A DNA stretch of 64,000 nucleotides from Bacteroidota bacterium (GTDB lineage Bacteria; Bacteroidota; Bacteroidia; NS11-12g; UBA955), in NCBI GenBank assembly GCA_018333525.1, contig JAGXTF010000075.1, positions 1 to 64,000 on the forward strand. Direction: 5' to 3'. The notes beneath the pieces are model-generated. The model did no database searches, was not told the DNA's origin, and worked only from the letters and a program-made list of their open reading frames with translations. How positions within the stretch are numbered: position 1 is the stretch's first letter; each line of letters starts with the position of its first letter. Of this stretch, positions 45,172 through 53,290 are shown piece by piece. The position numbers were made by a program, and so were the translations under genes.

Positions 45172-45291
45172 AAAAACATTAAAAAACTCAACTAAAAATG
45201 GTTTTGCGTCTGCTTCTTCGTTTGAAGTGTCAGCCCATTCTTTTGAGAATTTTAATGCGCGGTCTTTTATTTCGTTCCAACTTAAAGTCAT
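45172..45291 (-). pseudogene. N-terminal fragment of an MmeI-like (type IIL) restriction-modification gene
   Basis: The minus-strand ATG at 45291 begins 40 codons that match the start of MmeI-like single-chain restriction/methyltransferases: LSWNEIKDRALKFSKEWAD, EEADAKPFLVEFFNVF. The normal next residues (G-I-S/N-R-R-x-V) are missing; from about 45172 the sequence is unrelated and stops. Full proteins have about 900 residues, so over 95% is gone. The start follows the HEPN gene by 8 bases on the same strand. It marks the right-hand junction of a deleted defence locus against the ABC permease gene. Confidence 0.7.
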
Positions 45292-45299
45292 TTTTAGTG

Positions 45300-46232
45300 C
45301 TAATTAAAAGTTTTGTATTCCATAAATTTACTCCAATAACCTAAGGCTGGCGATTCTGCAAATTTAGATTCAGGGTTCATTGATATTATTTGAAAGCCCC
45401 CATTATTCATTACTGGTGCGTGTTGGTGATAATTCTCACGAAACTCATCATACATTCCATTTAGAACGTGAGCAATTTTTAAAAGTGTTTGCTTTATCAT
45501 TTCAGATGATGCATAACTGACGCAATAATTTAAGTCCTTGTCAATAATTTTTTTGAGGTTGATTTTTATTTTATCGGAACACTGAAATTTAGTAATAACT
45601 TTTCCTGAGTTTAATTGCCAAGATACATTAGCAAATGATGTTGATTTTTTTCTGTGAATTAATTCCGCACGATAATCATTGAATTTACTCACGAAGTCTG
45701 CGTCAACCGTTTTGATATTTTGAATAAACTTCCTTTTAGCAAATTCACTTTTAGAATTATGGCAATGTTTAGCTAATGTAATCCATTGAAGTTTGCTTTC
45801 AGGGTTTTTGCCAAATACAAATTGAGTTAGCATAGCGAGATAGTCGAAACAAGAAGATAAATGAAAAACTATGCTGTCATATAATGCCATAATTTCATCA
45901 GATGCCATCTCAAAATGTGGGTTTCCCATTATGAAACCATTGAAAACAGTTGGATTTTCTTTAAGCATCTTTTCAAATCTGTGTTCTATTTCAAGTTTTC
46001 TAACAAGTAACAAGTAAAAATGAAGGTTTGCACTTCTTATTCTGTAATTGATATTGTCTCGCAATTCATAGATTTCGTGTTTGCCATCTTTGGTCTGTCC
46101 GAAAACGTTGTTTATATGATAACCGTAGTCCATAGCAAGAGCCATAAAACCTTCGTGAACTACACTTATCAGTTTTTGGATTTTGTCTAAACTTTCCTGT
46201 GGATTGTCAATATAAATTATTTTTTCTTTCAT
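45300..46232 (-). CDS. HEPN-like protein with RxxxxH motif
   Basis: 310 residues, mostly helical and soluble; no signal peptide. Residues 188-193 read R-A-E-L-I-H within KFNDYRAELIHRKKS, the R-x4-6-H motif of HEPN ribonucleases, with a preceding helix containing HLSSCFDYLAMLTQFVFG typical of HEPN helix pairs. The family is not recognised with certainty. It lies in a defence island, downstream of the Pycsar operon and just upstream of the MmeI-like remnant. Could be a toxin-like RNase or a partner of the lost R-M gene; a non-enzymatic role is equally possible. Confidence 0.55.
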   Translation of the reverse strand: MKEKIIYIDNPQESLDKIQKLISVVHEGFMALAMDYGYHINNVFGQTKDGKHEIYELRDNINYRIRSANLHFYLLLVRKLEIEHRFEKMLKENPTVFNGFIMGNPHFEMASDEIMALYDSIVFHLSSCFDYLAMLTQFVFGKNPESKLQWITLAKHCHNSKSEFAKRKFIQNIKTVDADFVSKFNDYRAELIHRKKSTSFANVSWQLNSGKVITKFQCSDKIKINLKKIIDKDLNYCVSYASSEMIKQTLLKIAHVLNGMYDEFRENYHQHAPVMNNGGFQIISMNPESKFAESPALGYWSKFMEYKTFN

Positions 46233-46280
46233 TCAATTTCACTCTGTTTTGATGTCGGTTGTGTCGTCCGTTAAGCTTGC

Positions 46281-46410
46281 ACCTTACGTTTTGGCGCTTG
46301 CCGCAGTGGGGGATTTCGGAGGACTGAACTGTCAGCCCACCATAAAAGTTGATAGAAGCGCAAAATTTCAATTAACCACGTCCCCCCCATTGCGGCAAAC
46401 GCCTGTTAGC
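46281..46410 (-). other. attC-like imperfect palindrome between the Pycsar operon and the HEPN gene
   Basis: 20-base arms GGCGCTTGCCGCAGTGGGGG (46293-46312) and CCCCCATTGCGGCAAACGCC (46384-46403) pair with only two wobble-type mismatches around a 71-base centre. On the minus strand the outer edges read CGCTAACA (46404-46411) and ACGTAAGGT (46282-46290), close to the RYYYAAC and GTTRRRY boxes of integron attC sites. It starts 10 bases after the cyclase stop and ends about 50 bases before the HEPN start, the usual spacing for gene cassettes. Confidence 0.5.
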
Positions 46411-46420
46411 GGTAGTTTTT

Positions 46421-47152
46421 CTATTTGCATCCATTGTCTTTTAACCAATTTTGCATGTATAAGTTAATTACGTTCCCATGATAACAGCCTCTATTGGCGT
46501 TCCAAGAAAGCAATTTTTTTTTATCTTCATTTAAGTTAGAGTAAAAGTCACTTGAAACCATTGTCTCATTGTCGTAATATGTTCTGTTGCCATGAGCACA
46601 AAGTTTTCTTGCATCATTCACGACTTCTCCCATCCAAACTACGTCATTTAAACCACTTCCGTCATAGCCCGCTTTTATCATAAGTACTCTACCGAAGTCC
46701 ATTCCTATTCCAACACTAATAGGGTTGATGTTTTTCTTTTTGTATTTGCAATTTAATGTGTCAATGAGTGATGAGAGTTGCGCAGCAGTTGAAAATATGC
46801 CATCTATTTGGCTTTTGTATTGAGAGTCAAAAACTCCCCAAACACAATCGCCATGAATATTAACCTCTGCACAATCATAATTACCATTAATTACTGCTAC
46901 ACATTCGGAAATATATGACCTGTATATTTTTGCCAAAGTTGGTCGTGTATAATCTGATGCCATTTTACTTGAACCTCTAATGTCTATAAAAAGTGCCGAT
47001 GTTTTTGTAACATAAAAACCATTGTTAAAAGTGAGTTTGTCCCGTGATGGAATTTTCTCAACTTCTTCATAGGAAGCGTCCTTGGCATCAAGTATTTCGT
47101 CAATACGCTTTCTGCTTTTTTCGTAGTCGTATGATAAGTAATTGCTTTTCAT
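46421..47152 (-). CDS. pycC: Pycsar pyrimidine nucleotidyl cyclase (PycC)
   Basis: 243 residues, a class III nucleotide cyclase of the Pycsar anti-phage group, which makes cCMP or cUMP on infection. Metal-binding Asp57 is in LFIDIRGSS and Asp102 in NIHGDCVWGVF; the catalytic Asn/Arg region is VVWMGEVVNDARKLC (Asn179, Arg182). The stretch IKAGYDGSGLNDVVWMG and the ending CYHGNVINLYMQNWL are typical of PycC and not of eukaryote-like adenylate cyclases. The protein is one cyclase domain with a short helical N-terminus and no membrane span, as in known PycC. Starts directly after the effector stop (TAAATG). Which pyrimidine it uses cannot be decided from this. Confidence 0.9.
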   Translation of the reverse strand: MKSNYLSYDYEKSRKRIDEILDAKDASYEEVEKIPSRDKLTFNNGFYVTKTSALFIDIRGSSKMASDYTRPTLAKIYRSYISECVAVINGNYDCAEVNIHGDCVWGVFDSQYKSQIDGIFSTAAQLSSLIDTLNCKYKKKNINPISVGIGMDFGRVLMIKAGYDGSGLNDVVWMGEVVNDARKLCAHGNRTYYDNETMVSSDFYSNLNEDKKKLLSWNANRGCYHGNVINLYMQNWLKDNGCK

Positions 47153-47650
47153 TTATCTGCTTAAGAAATAATAAAGAAGGTTTATTGAAAGTAAAATTAT
47201 TGAAGCAAAAAAGTATCTCATAGATAAAGTAAACATTGAAAATTTTTTCCAAGCTACTATTGAATTGATGTGTATTTGTTCTGAAAGTTGTTCATTTAAT
47301 TTTTGATTGTCAGAAAATGTGTCCTTTACTGCTAGGTAGTATGATGTGTAGTCTTTGAACTTTTCTTGTATGTGTCCGAAATAGATCAGTGAGGTGGGGT
47401 TATTGTTTTTTAGTTGTGGATTAATAACTAAAAAGCTATATACTATTGAAGTAATTGTTGTTCCTGCAATCAAAACTGTTAGAAGAATGGTAAACCAATT
47501 CTCAAATGAATAATCATATACACTGTCAGCATTCGTATATATGATAGTCAATAATACTCCATGAACTGTAAGTAGCAGAACAGCTTTTGTGTCTGAATAC
47601 TTTACCCAGTCAGTTGTCTTGGTCAATATGTTCCAAAGTTCTTGTGTCAT
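47153..47650 (-). CDS. pycTM: Pycsar membrane effector, PycTM type (DUF5706-like)
   Basis: 165 residues. Three hydrophobic spans at about 22-39 (KAVLLLTVHGVLLTIIY), 52-75 (WFTILLTVLIAGTTITSIVYSFLVI) and 144-163 (MRYFFASIILLSINLLYYFL). Family landmarks: WVKYSDTKAVLLL near the start, then LIYFGHIQEKF after the second span and the helix SEQIHINSIVAWKKFSM before the third. PycTM proteins bind the cyclic pyrimidine and are thought to open the membrane, stopping growth of infected cells. Overlaps the preceding gene by 4 bases and touches pycC, so the three are one transcript. Confidence 0.88.
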   Translation of the reverse strand: MTQELWNILTKTTDWVKYSDTKAVLLLTVHGVLLTIIYTNADSVYDYSFENWFTILLTVLIAGTTITSIVYSFLVINPQLKNNNPTSLIYFGHIQEKFKDYTSYYLAVKDTFSDNQKLNEQLSEQIHINSIVAWKKFSMFTLSMRYFFASIILLSINLLYYFLSR

Positions 47651-48351
47651 TGTCCTATCAAGTTTTGTAATTTTCCTTGTACTAATAGAAAAATCAAATT
47701 GGTTAATAGTCCAGTTAGTACAACATAAAATAATGTCCTTTGAAATGTTCTTTTTCGATTTTCACCTACAAAAAAGACATAAGGGAATAACCATCTTAAA
47801 TACTTTTTAATAGGAAAACTCAATATAAGAAAAAAGAATATTAGATAGTCCCTTTTAAAATTTAGTTTCAAGATAAAGTCGCTAAAGAAGTATGAAATAG
47901 AAATGTAAATGAGGTAAGAAACTGCTATCGAAATAGGTATACCATAAGTATGAAGTAAGTTGTGATAATTACTTCGCTTTTTGAAAAAGGAGCTAATTTC
48001 TTCAATTAGGCCATTTGTGATAATTCTATCGTCACTGTCAACAGATACCTTGGAAAAAATTGGTCCAAGCGGATTTATTTCATTTGAACTAAGCGTAATA
48101 TTAATTTCTAACTTGTCTGTTGCCGAAATTGTAATATCTATTAACTCTAATCCTTCTTTAAAGTTTTGAAATTCTGGGAAATTGTCATATTTATATTCTT
48201 CCTTATAAGTCTTACCCTGGAAGACAACGATAGAGTTGACTTGCCTGTACTTTTTGTCCTTGAGATAAGAGACAATTGTGTCAACCAACTGTTTAAGAGC
48301 AGGGAACTCAATCGTTACAGCTTGGATATTTAATTGTCCTGATGCTTTCAT
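47647..48351 (-). CDS. Unrecognised membrane protein, first gene of the Pycsar operon
   Basis: 234 residues. Residues 1-130 are soluble with alternating strands (LNIQAVTIEF, QVNSIVVFQGKTYKEEYKY, ELIDITISATDKLEINITLS) and one or two helices; three hydrophobic segments follow at about 136-157, 168-195 and 205-225, with a basic KKYLRW / GENRKRTFQR linker. No signal peptide, so the N-terminal domain is probably cytoplasmic. No family recognised. Its last codons overlap the PycTM start (ATGA), so it is translationally coupled to the effector and likely acts in the same system, as a sensor, second effector or regulator. Confidence 0.7.
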   Translation of the reverse strand: MKASGQLNIQAVTIEFPALKQLVDTIVSYLKDKKYRQVNSIVVFQGKTYKEEYKYDNFPEFQNFKEGLELIDITISATDKLEINITLSSNEINPLGPIFSKVSVDSDDRIITNGLIEEISSFFKKRSNYHNLLHTYGIPISIAVSYLIYISISYFFSDFILKLNFKRDYLIFFFLILSFPIKKYLRWLFPYVFFVGENRKRTFQRTLFYVVLTGLLTNLIFLLVQGKLQNLIGQ

Positions 48352-48373
48352 ATTATAGTCGTCATAAAATTAC

Positions 48374-48445
48374 TGCCAACTTGTTTATATGGATGAAAAA
48401 CTAATCCCAATATCCGATTTAAAACGGTTATTGGGGCAATTGTTA
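48374..48445 (-). other. Possible second attC-like site upstream of the Pycsar operon
   Basis: The minus strand has TAACAA at one edge (48440-48445) and GTTGGCA at the other (48374-48380), with an internal stem CCCAATAACCG / CGGATATTGGG (48406-48435). The sequence after the GTTGGC edge ends in GACGAC (48358-48363) before the ATG at 48351, and the HEPN gene also has GACGAC after its attC-like site (46263-46268). Weaker than the site at 46281-46410. Confidence 0.3.
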
Positions 48446-48995
48446 TTTGTATATTATTCGCAAATTGCATGAGTATTATTTTCCTCTTTTCTTATTATAT
48501 TTTATTTCAATCATTGTTTTCTTTCCATACATAGCTTCGCTCCTTCAGTCACATATCTGTGTGCCTATTTGTGTGCTGTAGTTTCGTAATTGTTTTATGT
48601 AAAACCATCCCAGGGCGCAAGGCGCGATTCGGCGTTCTGCCGGTGCAGTGCCCATGCTTGTAATAGGTTCTGCGGTTCAGAGGGTATGGTTAGAAGCCGT
48701 TCAGAGCAATGCAGCTTCTGGAGGGGTTTGTTTCAAAAAAAGGAAATTATTTTTAGAAATGCAAATGTGGGGGATTTTTTACCGCCAGGACACTAAGACG
48801 TCGCAACGTTCGCACCTGCACGGGCGGGCGCTTTTCACAATGAGCACAGGGATTTCGTAGTAATTCATTTCGTTTAAATAACTCAGTGCTGCAATTAGAT
48901 ACAATGGCTCCTTTCACTCGAGAATAGAGGTAGTTGGACGCTGAGCGGAGCCGAAGCGACTAACTAGGTGCCCAGCCAGCGGCTCGCAGCCTGTA
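48446..48995. other. Gene-free region at the edge of the accessory island
   Basis: 550 bases with no credible gene. The left part is AT rich. From about 48600 composition becomes more GC rich, with phrases such as CGCCAGGACACTAAGACG that recall the dispersed intergenic repeats elsewhere in the window. The end of the barrel gene lies at 48996. Confidence 0.5.
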
Positions 48996-49817
48996 TTAAA
49001 TTTTCGCACCCAAACGAAAAGATAAAGTCTGCACAGCAGAGAAATCATATTCGACTGCTGCATTGAGCCATTTGTATTCGGTTTTTAATCCAACAATAGC
49101 ACGTGGCGTAATGATATTTTCGTTTTTCAAATTTACTTTATTGGTGGTTTCTGATGCATGACTCCAGGAAGTACTTATACCGAAATAAGGTTCCAGAATA
49201 TGCCATTTTTTAGAAATAATTAAATCTATAGCCGTATTATTTAATTTTAAATCAGCAGGGCCGAACATCCGCGCATGGCTAATTCTACCGGCCAGATATA
49301 CCGATTTATTTTCCTGAATTTTTTGACTGTATTTTAAGTCCAATCCATAAAAACCATAATTCGCACTAAAGTCTCTGGTAACAAACATTCCTATATCGAT
49401 TTGATCGGTAATACCTGCAGCCAATCTCAAATTTGGTAATTTAATTTTATCTCCGAGGTAATGTGGTCTTTCACCGGTTTCTGTTACGGGATGTGCAAAT
49501 GTATTGTTCCAGGCTCCGGAAGTTTGATCGATTGGAGTATTGCTCATGGCAATACCCAGATTAAAGTGTTTTTTCCCCAGTGACGATGCGCCGGTTAAAG
49601 GTTGAAAATACACAATATTTCCTGCTTCCCGGGTAAAGCGGTGAAACTCAGTTTGCGTAAGAGATGGATCCACCATAAATGAACAGTTTTTCCAGGTTTC
49701 TCCGTTTTTAAAGGTGTGAATGGTAACATTTGGATCATCGCCATGTGCCAGTACATTCGTATTAAAAAGTGCAACGGTAAGCATGGAGAAAATGGATAAG
49801 TTAGGAAAAGCTTTCAT
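48996..49817 (-). CDS. Putative outer-membrane beta-barrel protein
   Basis: 273 residues from the ATG at 49817 (KAFPNLSIFSMLTVALFNTNVLAHGDD, a signal peptide); the open frame extends 35 codons upstream without a signal sequence. Strand-rich sequence with paired aromatic residues: IVYFQPLTGASSLGKKHFNLGIAM, NLRLAAGITDQIDIGMFVTRDF, YGFYGLDLKYSQKI, HILEPYFGISTSWSHAS, RAIVGLKTEYKWLNAAVEYDFSA, ending LSFRLGAKI. No family recognised. HGDDPNV at the mature start might bind metal. Confidence 0.6.
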   Translation of the reverse strand: MKAFPNLSIFSMLTVALFNTNVLAHGDDPNVTIHTFKNGETWKNCSFMVDPSLTQTEFHRFTREAGNIVYFQPLTGASSLGKKHFNLGIAMSNTPIDQTSGAWNNTFAHPVTETGERPHYLGDKIKLPNLRLAAGITDQIDIGMFVTRDFSANYGFYGLDLKYSQKIQENKSVYLAGRISHARMFGPADLKLNNTAIDLIISKKWHILEPYFGISTSWSHASETTNKVNLKNENIITPRAIVGLKTEYKWLNAAVEYDFSAVQTLSFRLGAKI

Positions 49818-50055
49818 GATATTTTTTTGTTTTGTGCTTGCAAGACGATTGTGTAAAGGGATACCCCTATTTGATTTGAAAAAAAAGGCCTCTGGCCACA
49901 CTAGCCTCAAGCCACATGCCACAAGCCTCGAGCTTGTTTTGGGGAATTATTGGCTGAGTTATCTATCTAATGTACGTCTTTACAGTAAAATCATTTTCCA
50001 TCAAATTGAGTTTAATTGGTAACTGGCTCATTCTTAATTCGTAAATGAAAAAAGC

Positions 50056-50063
50056 TATCTTCG
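50056..50063 (+). promoter_or_regulatory. Promoter -7 box of the PhnA-like gene (TATCTTCG)
   Basis: TATCTTCG, one base off TAnnTTTG, 7 bases before the ATG at 50071. Confidence 0.35.
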
Positions 50064-50070
50064 CAGCCCA

Positions 50071-50409
50071 ATGACTGCCTCACTTTTATGCCCCAACTGC
50101 AATTCGGATTTAATTTATCCGGATCAAAATCTGATGGTTTGCACGCAATGTGGAAATCAATGGGATCCCTCAGTTATGGAAGAAAATCCAAATACAAACA
50201 GGGTTTTAGATGCAAATGGGAATGAATTAAAAGACGGAGATAGTGTGGTAATTGTAAAAGACCTTCCTGTTAAAGGTTTCTTAAAAGCGATAAAAGCTGG
50301 AACCAAAGTTAAAAATATCCGACTCACTGACGGCGATCACAATATTGATTGTAAAATTGAAGGGTTTGGTTCCATGGCTTTGAAATCGGAATTCGTTAAA
50401 AAAGCCTGA
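50071..50409 (+). CDS. PhnA/YjdM-type zinc-ribbon protein
   Basis: 112 residues. Zinc ribbon CPNCNSDLIYPDQNLMVCTQC (two CxxC pairs, residues 7-28) followed by the PhnA C-terminal SH3-like domain: DANGNELKDGDSVVIVKDLPVKGFLKAIKAGTKVKNIRL and IDCKIEGFGSMALKSEFVKK. The family was once linked to alkylphosphonate use but its role is not known. Stands alone between two outer-membrane protein genes. Confidence 0.9.
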   Translation: MTASLLCPNCNSDLIYPDQNLMVCTQCGNQWDPSVMEENPNTNRVLDANGNELKDGDSVVIVKDLPVKGFLKAIKAGTKVKNIRLTDGDHNIDCKIEGFGSMALKSEFVKKA

Positions 50410-50657
50410 TTAAATTTGTGGATTCTTAACCAGTTGCTAAATGGGGAATCCTTACTCCTGATCTTTCCATTCTTCGTCACTTTAATTCCCTTCATTGACT
50501 ATTAGGTCCATTTGATTTCCTGAGGCATACATCCACTTGCGGAGGCCTGAAGCCCGACGGAATCTTTTTTCCTTCCAACAAGCTATTCTATTCGATATAA
50601 GTACCATTCCTGTGGCAACAACCTTGGCTTTTTTTCAAGACCTTTGCCGCCAGTAAT

Positions 50658-53141
50658 ATGAGACATATTCGAACGATTGCTTTTACTGTTTCTATCTTCC
50701 TTTTTTCATTTGCCAGGGCCCAGCAACCTGGTGGTTGGACGATGCCTTCGGGGTATATGGTAATGGGTATGGCCATGGATTCCGCAACCAAATTCCCCAT
50801 TAATCTTGCAGCCACTTCATTGGTGGATGAAATCACTGCTAAAACAGTTGACGGAGGAATTACAGATAGCACAGGCCGCGTATTTTTTATCGTATCCAAT
50901 CCGGGCAAATACAGGTTGCTGATTACTGCGGTGGGATACGGAAATTACAAAAGTGAACCTTTTGTGTTGAATGATTCTGCCAGAATGCAGAAATTAGGAA
51001 TGATTTTATTGGTCAATCACGCTGTTGTAAATGTGGGAGAAGCGGAGGTAAAAGTGGAGAAAATGCTGATTGAAAGCAAAGTAGATAAACTCATTTATAA
51101 TGCATCTCAGGATATCAGCAGTAAAGGTGGGTCTGCCACCGATTTATTGAGGAAAGTTCCGATGGTGGAAGTAGATATGGATGGCAATGTTAGCATGCGT
51201 GGAAGTTCAAATATTAAAGTATTGATTAATGGGAAACCAAGTGGAATTGTTTCTGCCAGTGTAAAAGATGCATTGCAAAGTATTCCTGCAGATCAAATAG
51301 AAAGGGTAGAAGTAATTACGAACCCCAGTGCAAAATACGATGCAGAAGGTACGGCAGGGATATTAAATATAGTATTAAAAGAAAGCAAATTAAAAGGCAC
51401 TACAGGTGGTATTCATAGTGGTGCCGGAAATCGCAGTGGCAATTTGGGTGCAAATATTTCTAACCAAAAAGGGAAAACCGGAATTACATTTCGCTTGGGT
51501 GGTTTTTATTGGAGAAATGTAGGTAAAGGTACTACGGATCGGTATAACAATTATGGAGGAACTGAATATAGATTGTTGCAAAATAGCAAGAACAATACTT
51601 TTGGTGGCGGGCCTTTCGCATCCCTTGGATTGGATAGGGAAATAAATAAATATACCAGTTTTTCCATTGCGGGAACATTGCGCGGTAACTGGAACCGAAC
51701 CAAAAGCACGTGGGAAACCAATACAGGAATTGCGGATAGCACACTCAAATTATTGTATGGCAGAAGTACCAGAAATTTTAACCTTACTTTGGGTTACGAT
51801 GTTACCGCAGATTTGCGCAGGACATTTAAAAAACAAGGTCGCGAACTTGGTTTTTCTATGCAATACAATGGCAGCTCTTCCAAGGTGGATTATAGTGCGA
51901 TACAGAGTAATGCTTATTCCATTGAAAATTATAAAGAACGAAGCAACAATCTTGGTTTAAATAATGAATTTACAACACAAATTGATTTTACCGAACCCAT
52001 TAATAAAAATATAAATCTGGAATCGGGAATAAAAACAATCCTCAGAAAGGTTACGAGTGGTTATGATTTCGACAGTTTTTCCTATTTAAATCAGGAATAC
52101 AAAACCATTACCGCCCGTTCAAATAGTTTTTATTACAATCAGAATGTGTATGGCGGATATACGCAGTTTACATGGCAATTTCACAAAAATTACAGCATGC
52201 GCGTGGGTGGCAGATATGAATTTACCATGTACGGCGGCGGTAGAAATGACTCTGGTGTGAGCTTCACAGGAAAGCCATATGGCAATTTAATTCCTTTCAT
52301 TAACATCAACAGGAAATTCGGTTACAGTGGATTCTTGAAATTCAATTACACGCAGCGATTGTTGCGTCCGAGTTTATTTTATTTGAATCCTTATACCAAT
52401 TTCAGTGATCCCAGAAACCTGACAACCGGCAATCCATATTTGCGTGCGGAAATTTCAAATAATTTTGAATTATCCGGAGGAAAATATACCCAAAAAGGTG
52501 GAGGTTCCGTAAATCTATACCATCGCAGAACCAGCAATGCCATTGAGTCTATTCGCAACGTTGACAGCCTGGGAATTTATAGAACCACCTATGGAAATGT
52601 AGGGCAAAATTCATTTACCGGATTGGATTTAAACATGAATATTACCGGTAAAAAATACATGTTAAATTTTAATGGCGGTGTAGGTTACGCTTACATAAAA
52701 AGCAATCAGACTTCCGGATTGGTTGCTGGTTTAACCAATTCAGGAATTACCTATAGTGCGGGAATGTATGGATTTTATAAGTTCGCCAAAAACTGGTCTG
52801 TAGAAGGTTTTGCCAGGATTAACGCTCCAACTTTCTCCTTACAGGGCCGCACCCAGAACTGGTATTTTCATACCATGGGAATCAAGCGCAGATTTAACAA
52901 AGACAAAGGCGGAATTGGTTTGGGAATCGACAATCCGTTTACCCCTCATGTTACCTATACCACCATTCAGGAAGGTAAAGATTTCAAATACACGGATGTA
53001 CGCGAAATCAATATGCTGGGAGTGCGTTTGAATTTTGATTACAAATTTGGTAAACTGGAAGTTGAGCCGCCTAAAAAACCGAAAAAGGGAATCAAGAACG
53101 ATGACCTGAAACAGGGTGAGGACCAGAATCAGGGGAATTGA
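50658..53141 (+). CDS. TonB-dependent receptor-like outer-membrane barrel protein
   Basis: 827 residues. Signal peptide AFTVSIFLFSFARAQ; carboxypeptidase-regulatory-like domain about 34-120 (MGMAMDSATKFPINLAATSLV, GRVFFIVSNPGKYRLLITAVGY); plug domain about 130-240 (YNASQDISSKGGSATDLLRKVPMVEVDMDGNVSMRGSSNIKVLINGKPS, PADQIERVEVITNPSAKYDAEGTAGILNIVLK); and an outer membrane barrel of the OMP_b-brl_3 family to the end, closing with a Lys/Pro-rich tail. No SusD partner. Typical of Bacteroidota receptors that act without a lipoprotein lid. The substrate cannot be inferred. Confidence 0.88.
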   Translation: MRHIRTIAFTVSIFLFSFARAQQPGGWTMPSGYMVMGMAMDSATKFPINLAATSLVDEITAKTVDGGITDSTGRVFFIVSNPGKYRLLITAVGYGNYKSEPFVLNDSARMQKLGMILLVNHAVVNVGEAEVKVEKMLIESKVDKLIYNASQDISSKGGSATDLLRKVPMVEVDMDGNVSMRGSSNIKVLINGKPSGIVSASVKDALQSIPADQIERVEVITNPSAKYDAEGTAGILNIVLKESKLKGTTGGIHSGAGNRSGNLGANISNQKGKTGITFRLGGFYWRNVGKGTTDRYNNYGGTEYRLLQNSKNNTFGGGPFASLGLDREINKYTSFSIAGTLRGNWNRTKSTWETNTGIADSTLKLLYGRSTRNFNLTLGYDVTADLRRTFKKQGRELGFSMQYNGSSSKVDYSAIQSNAYSIENYKERSNNLGLNNEFTTQIDFTEPINKNINLESGIKTILRKVTSGYDFDSFSYLNQEYKTITARSNSFYYNQNVYGGYTQFTWQFHKNYSMRVGGRYEFTMYGGGRNDSGVSFTGKPYGNLIPFININRKFGYSGFLKFNYTQRLLRPSLFYLNPYTNFSDPRNLTTGNPYLRAEISNNFELSGGKYTQKGGGSVNLYHRRTSNAIESIRNVDSLGIYRTTYGNVGQNSFTGLDLNMNITGKKYMLNFNGGVGYAYIKSNQTSGLVAGLTNSGITYSAGMYGFYKFAKNWSVEGFARINAPTFSLQGRTQNWYFHTMGIKRRFNKDKGGIGLGIDNPFTPHVTYTTIQEGKDFKYTDVREINMLGVRLNFDYKFGKLEVEPPKKPKKGIKNDDLKQGEDQNQGN

Positions 53142-53290
53142 TGTGGGAAGTTAGATGTTGGATGTGAGATGTTAGAAGTGGGAAGCTTGTCCGTGCCGAA
53201 GGGTCGGGTGGGGTATAAAAGCCTGAATCCCTAATCCAACATTTTATACCCAATCTTTACACCATTAACAAACCGTCAGTACATTCCAAT

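Noticed and set aside
46421-47152. CBASS system (cGAS-like nucleotidyltransferase)
   Set aside because: The enzyme has the class III cyclase layout (two metal Asp residues in FIDIRG and HGDC, and a VVNDAR site), not the GS-x-x-DxD motif of CD-NTases.
46421-47152. Ordinary adenylate/guanylate cyclase signalling
   Set aside because: No sensor domain is fused; the sequence pattern and the adjoining PycTM-type gene fit Pycsar much better.
48590-48860. Small plus-strand frames after the Pycsar island
   Set aside because: Cysteine- and arginine-rich translations of a GC-rich intergenic stretch, overlapping each other, without start signals.
53144-53190. Short GATGTTGGATGTGAGATGTTAG-like run
   Set aside because: Seen as loosely repeated sequence, but too short and irregular to define a repeat family from this window.
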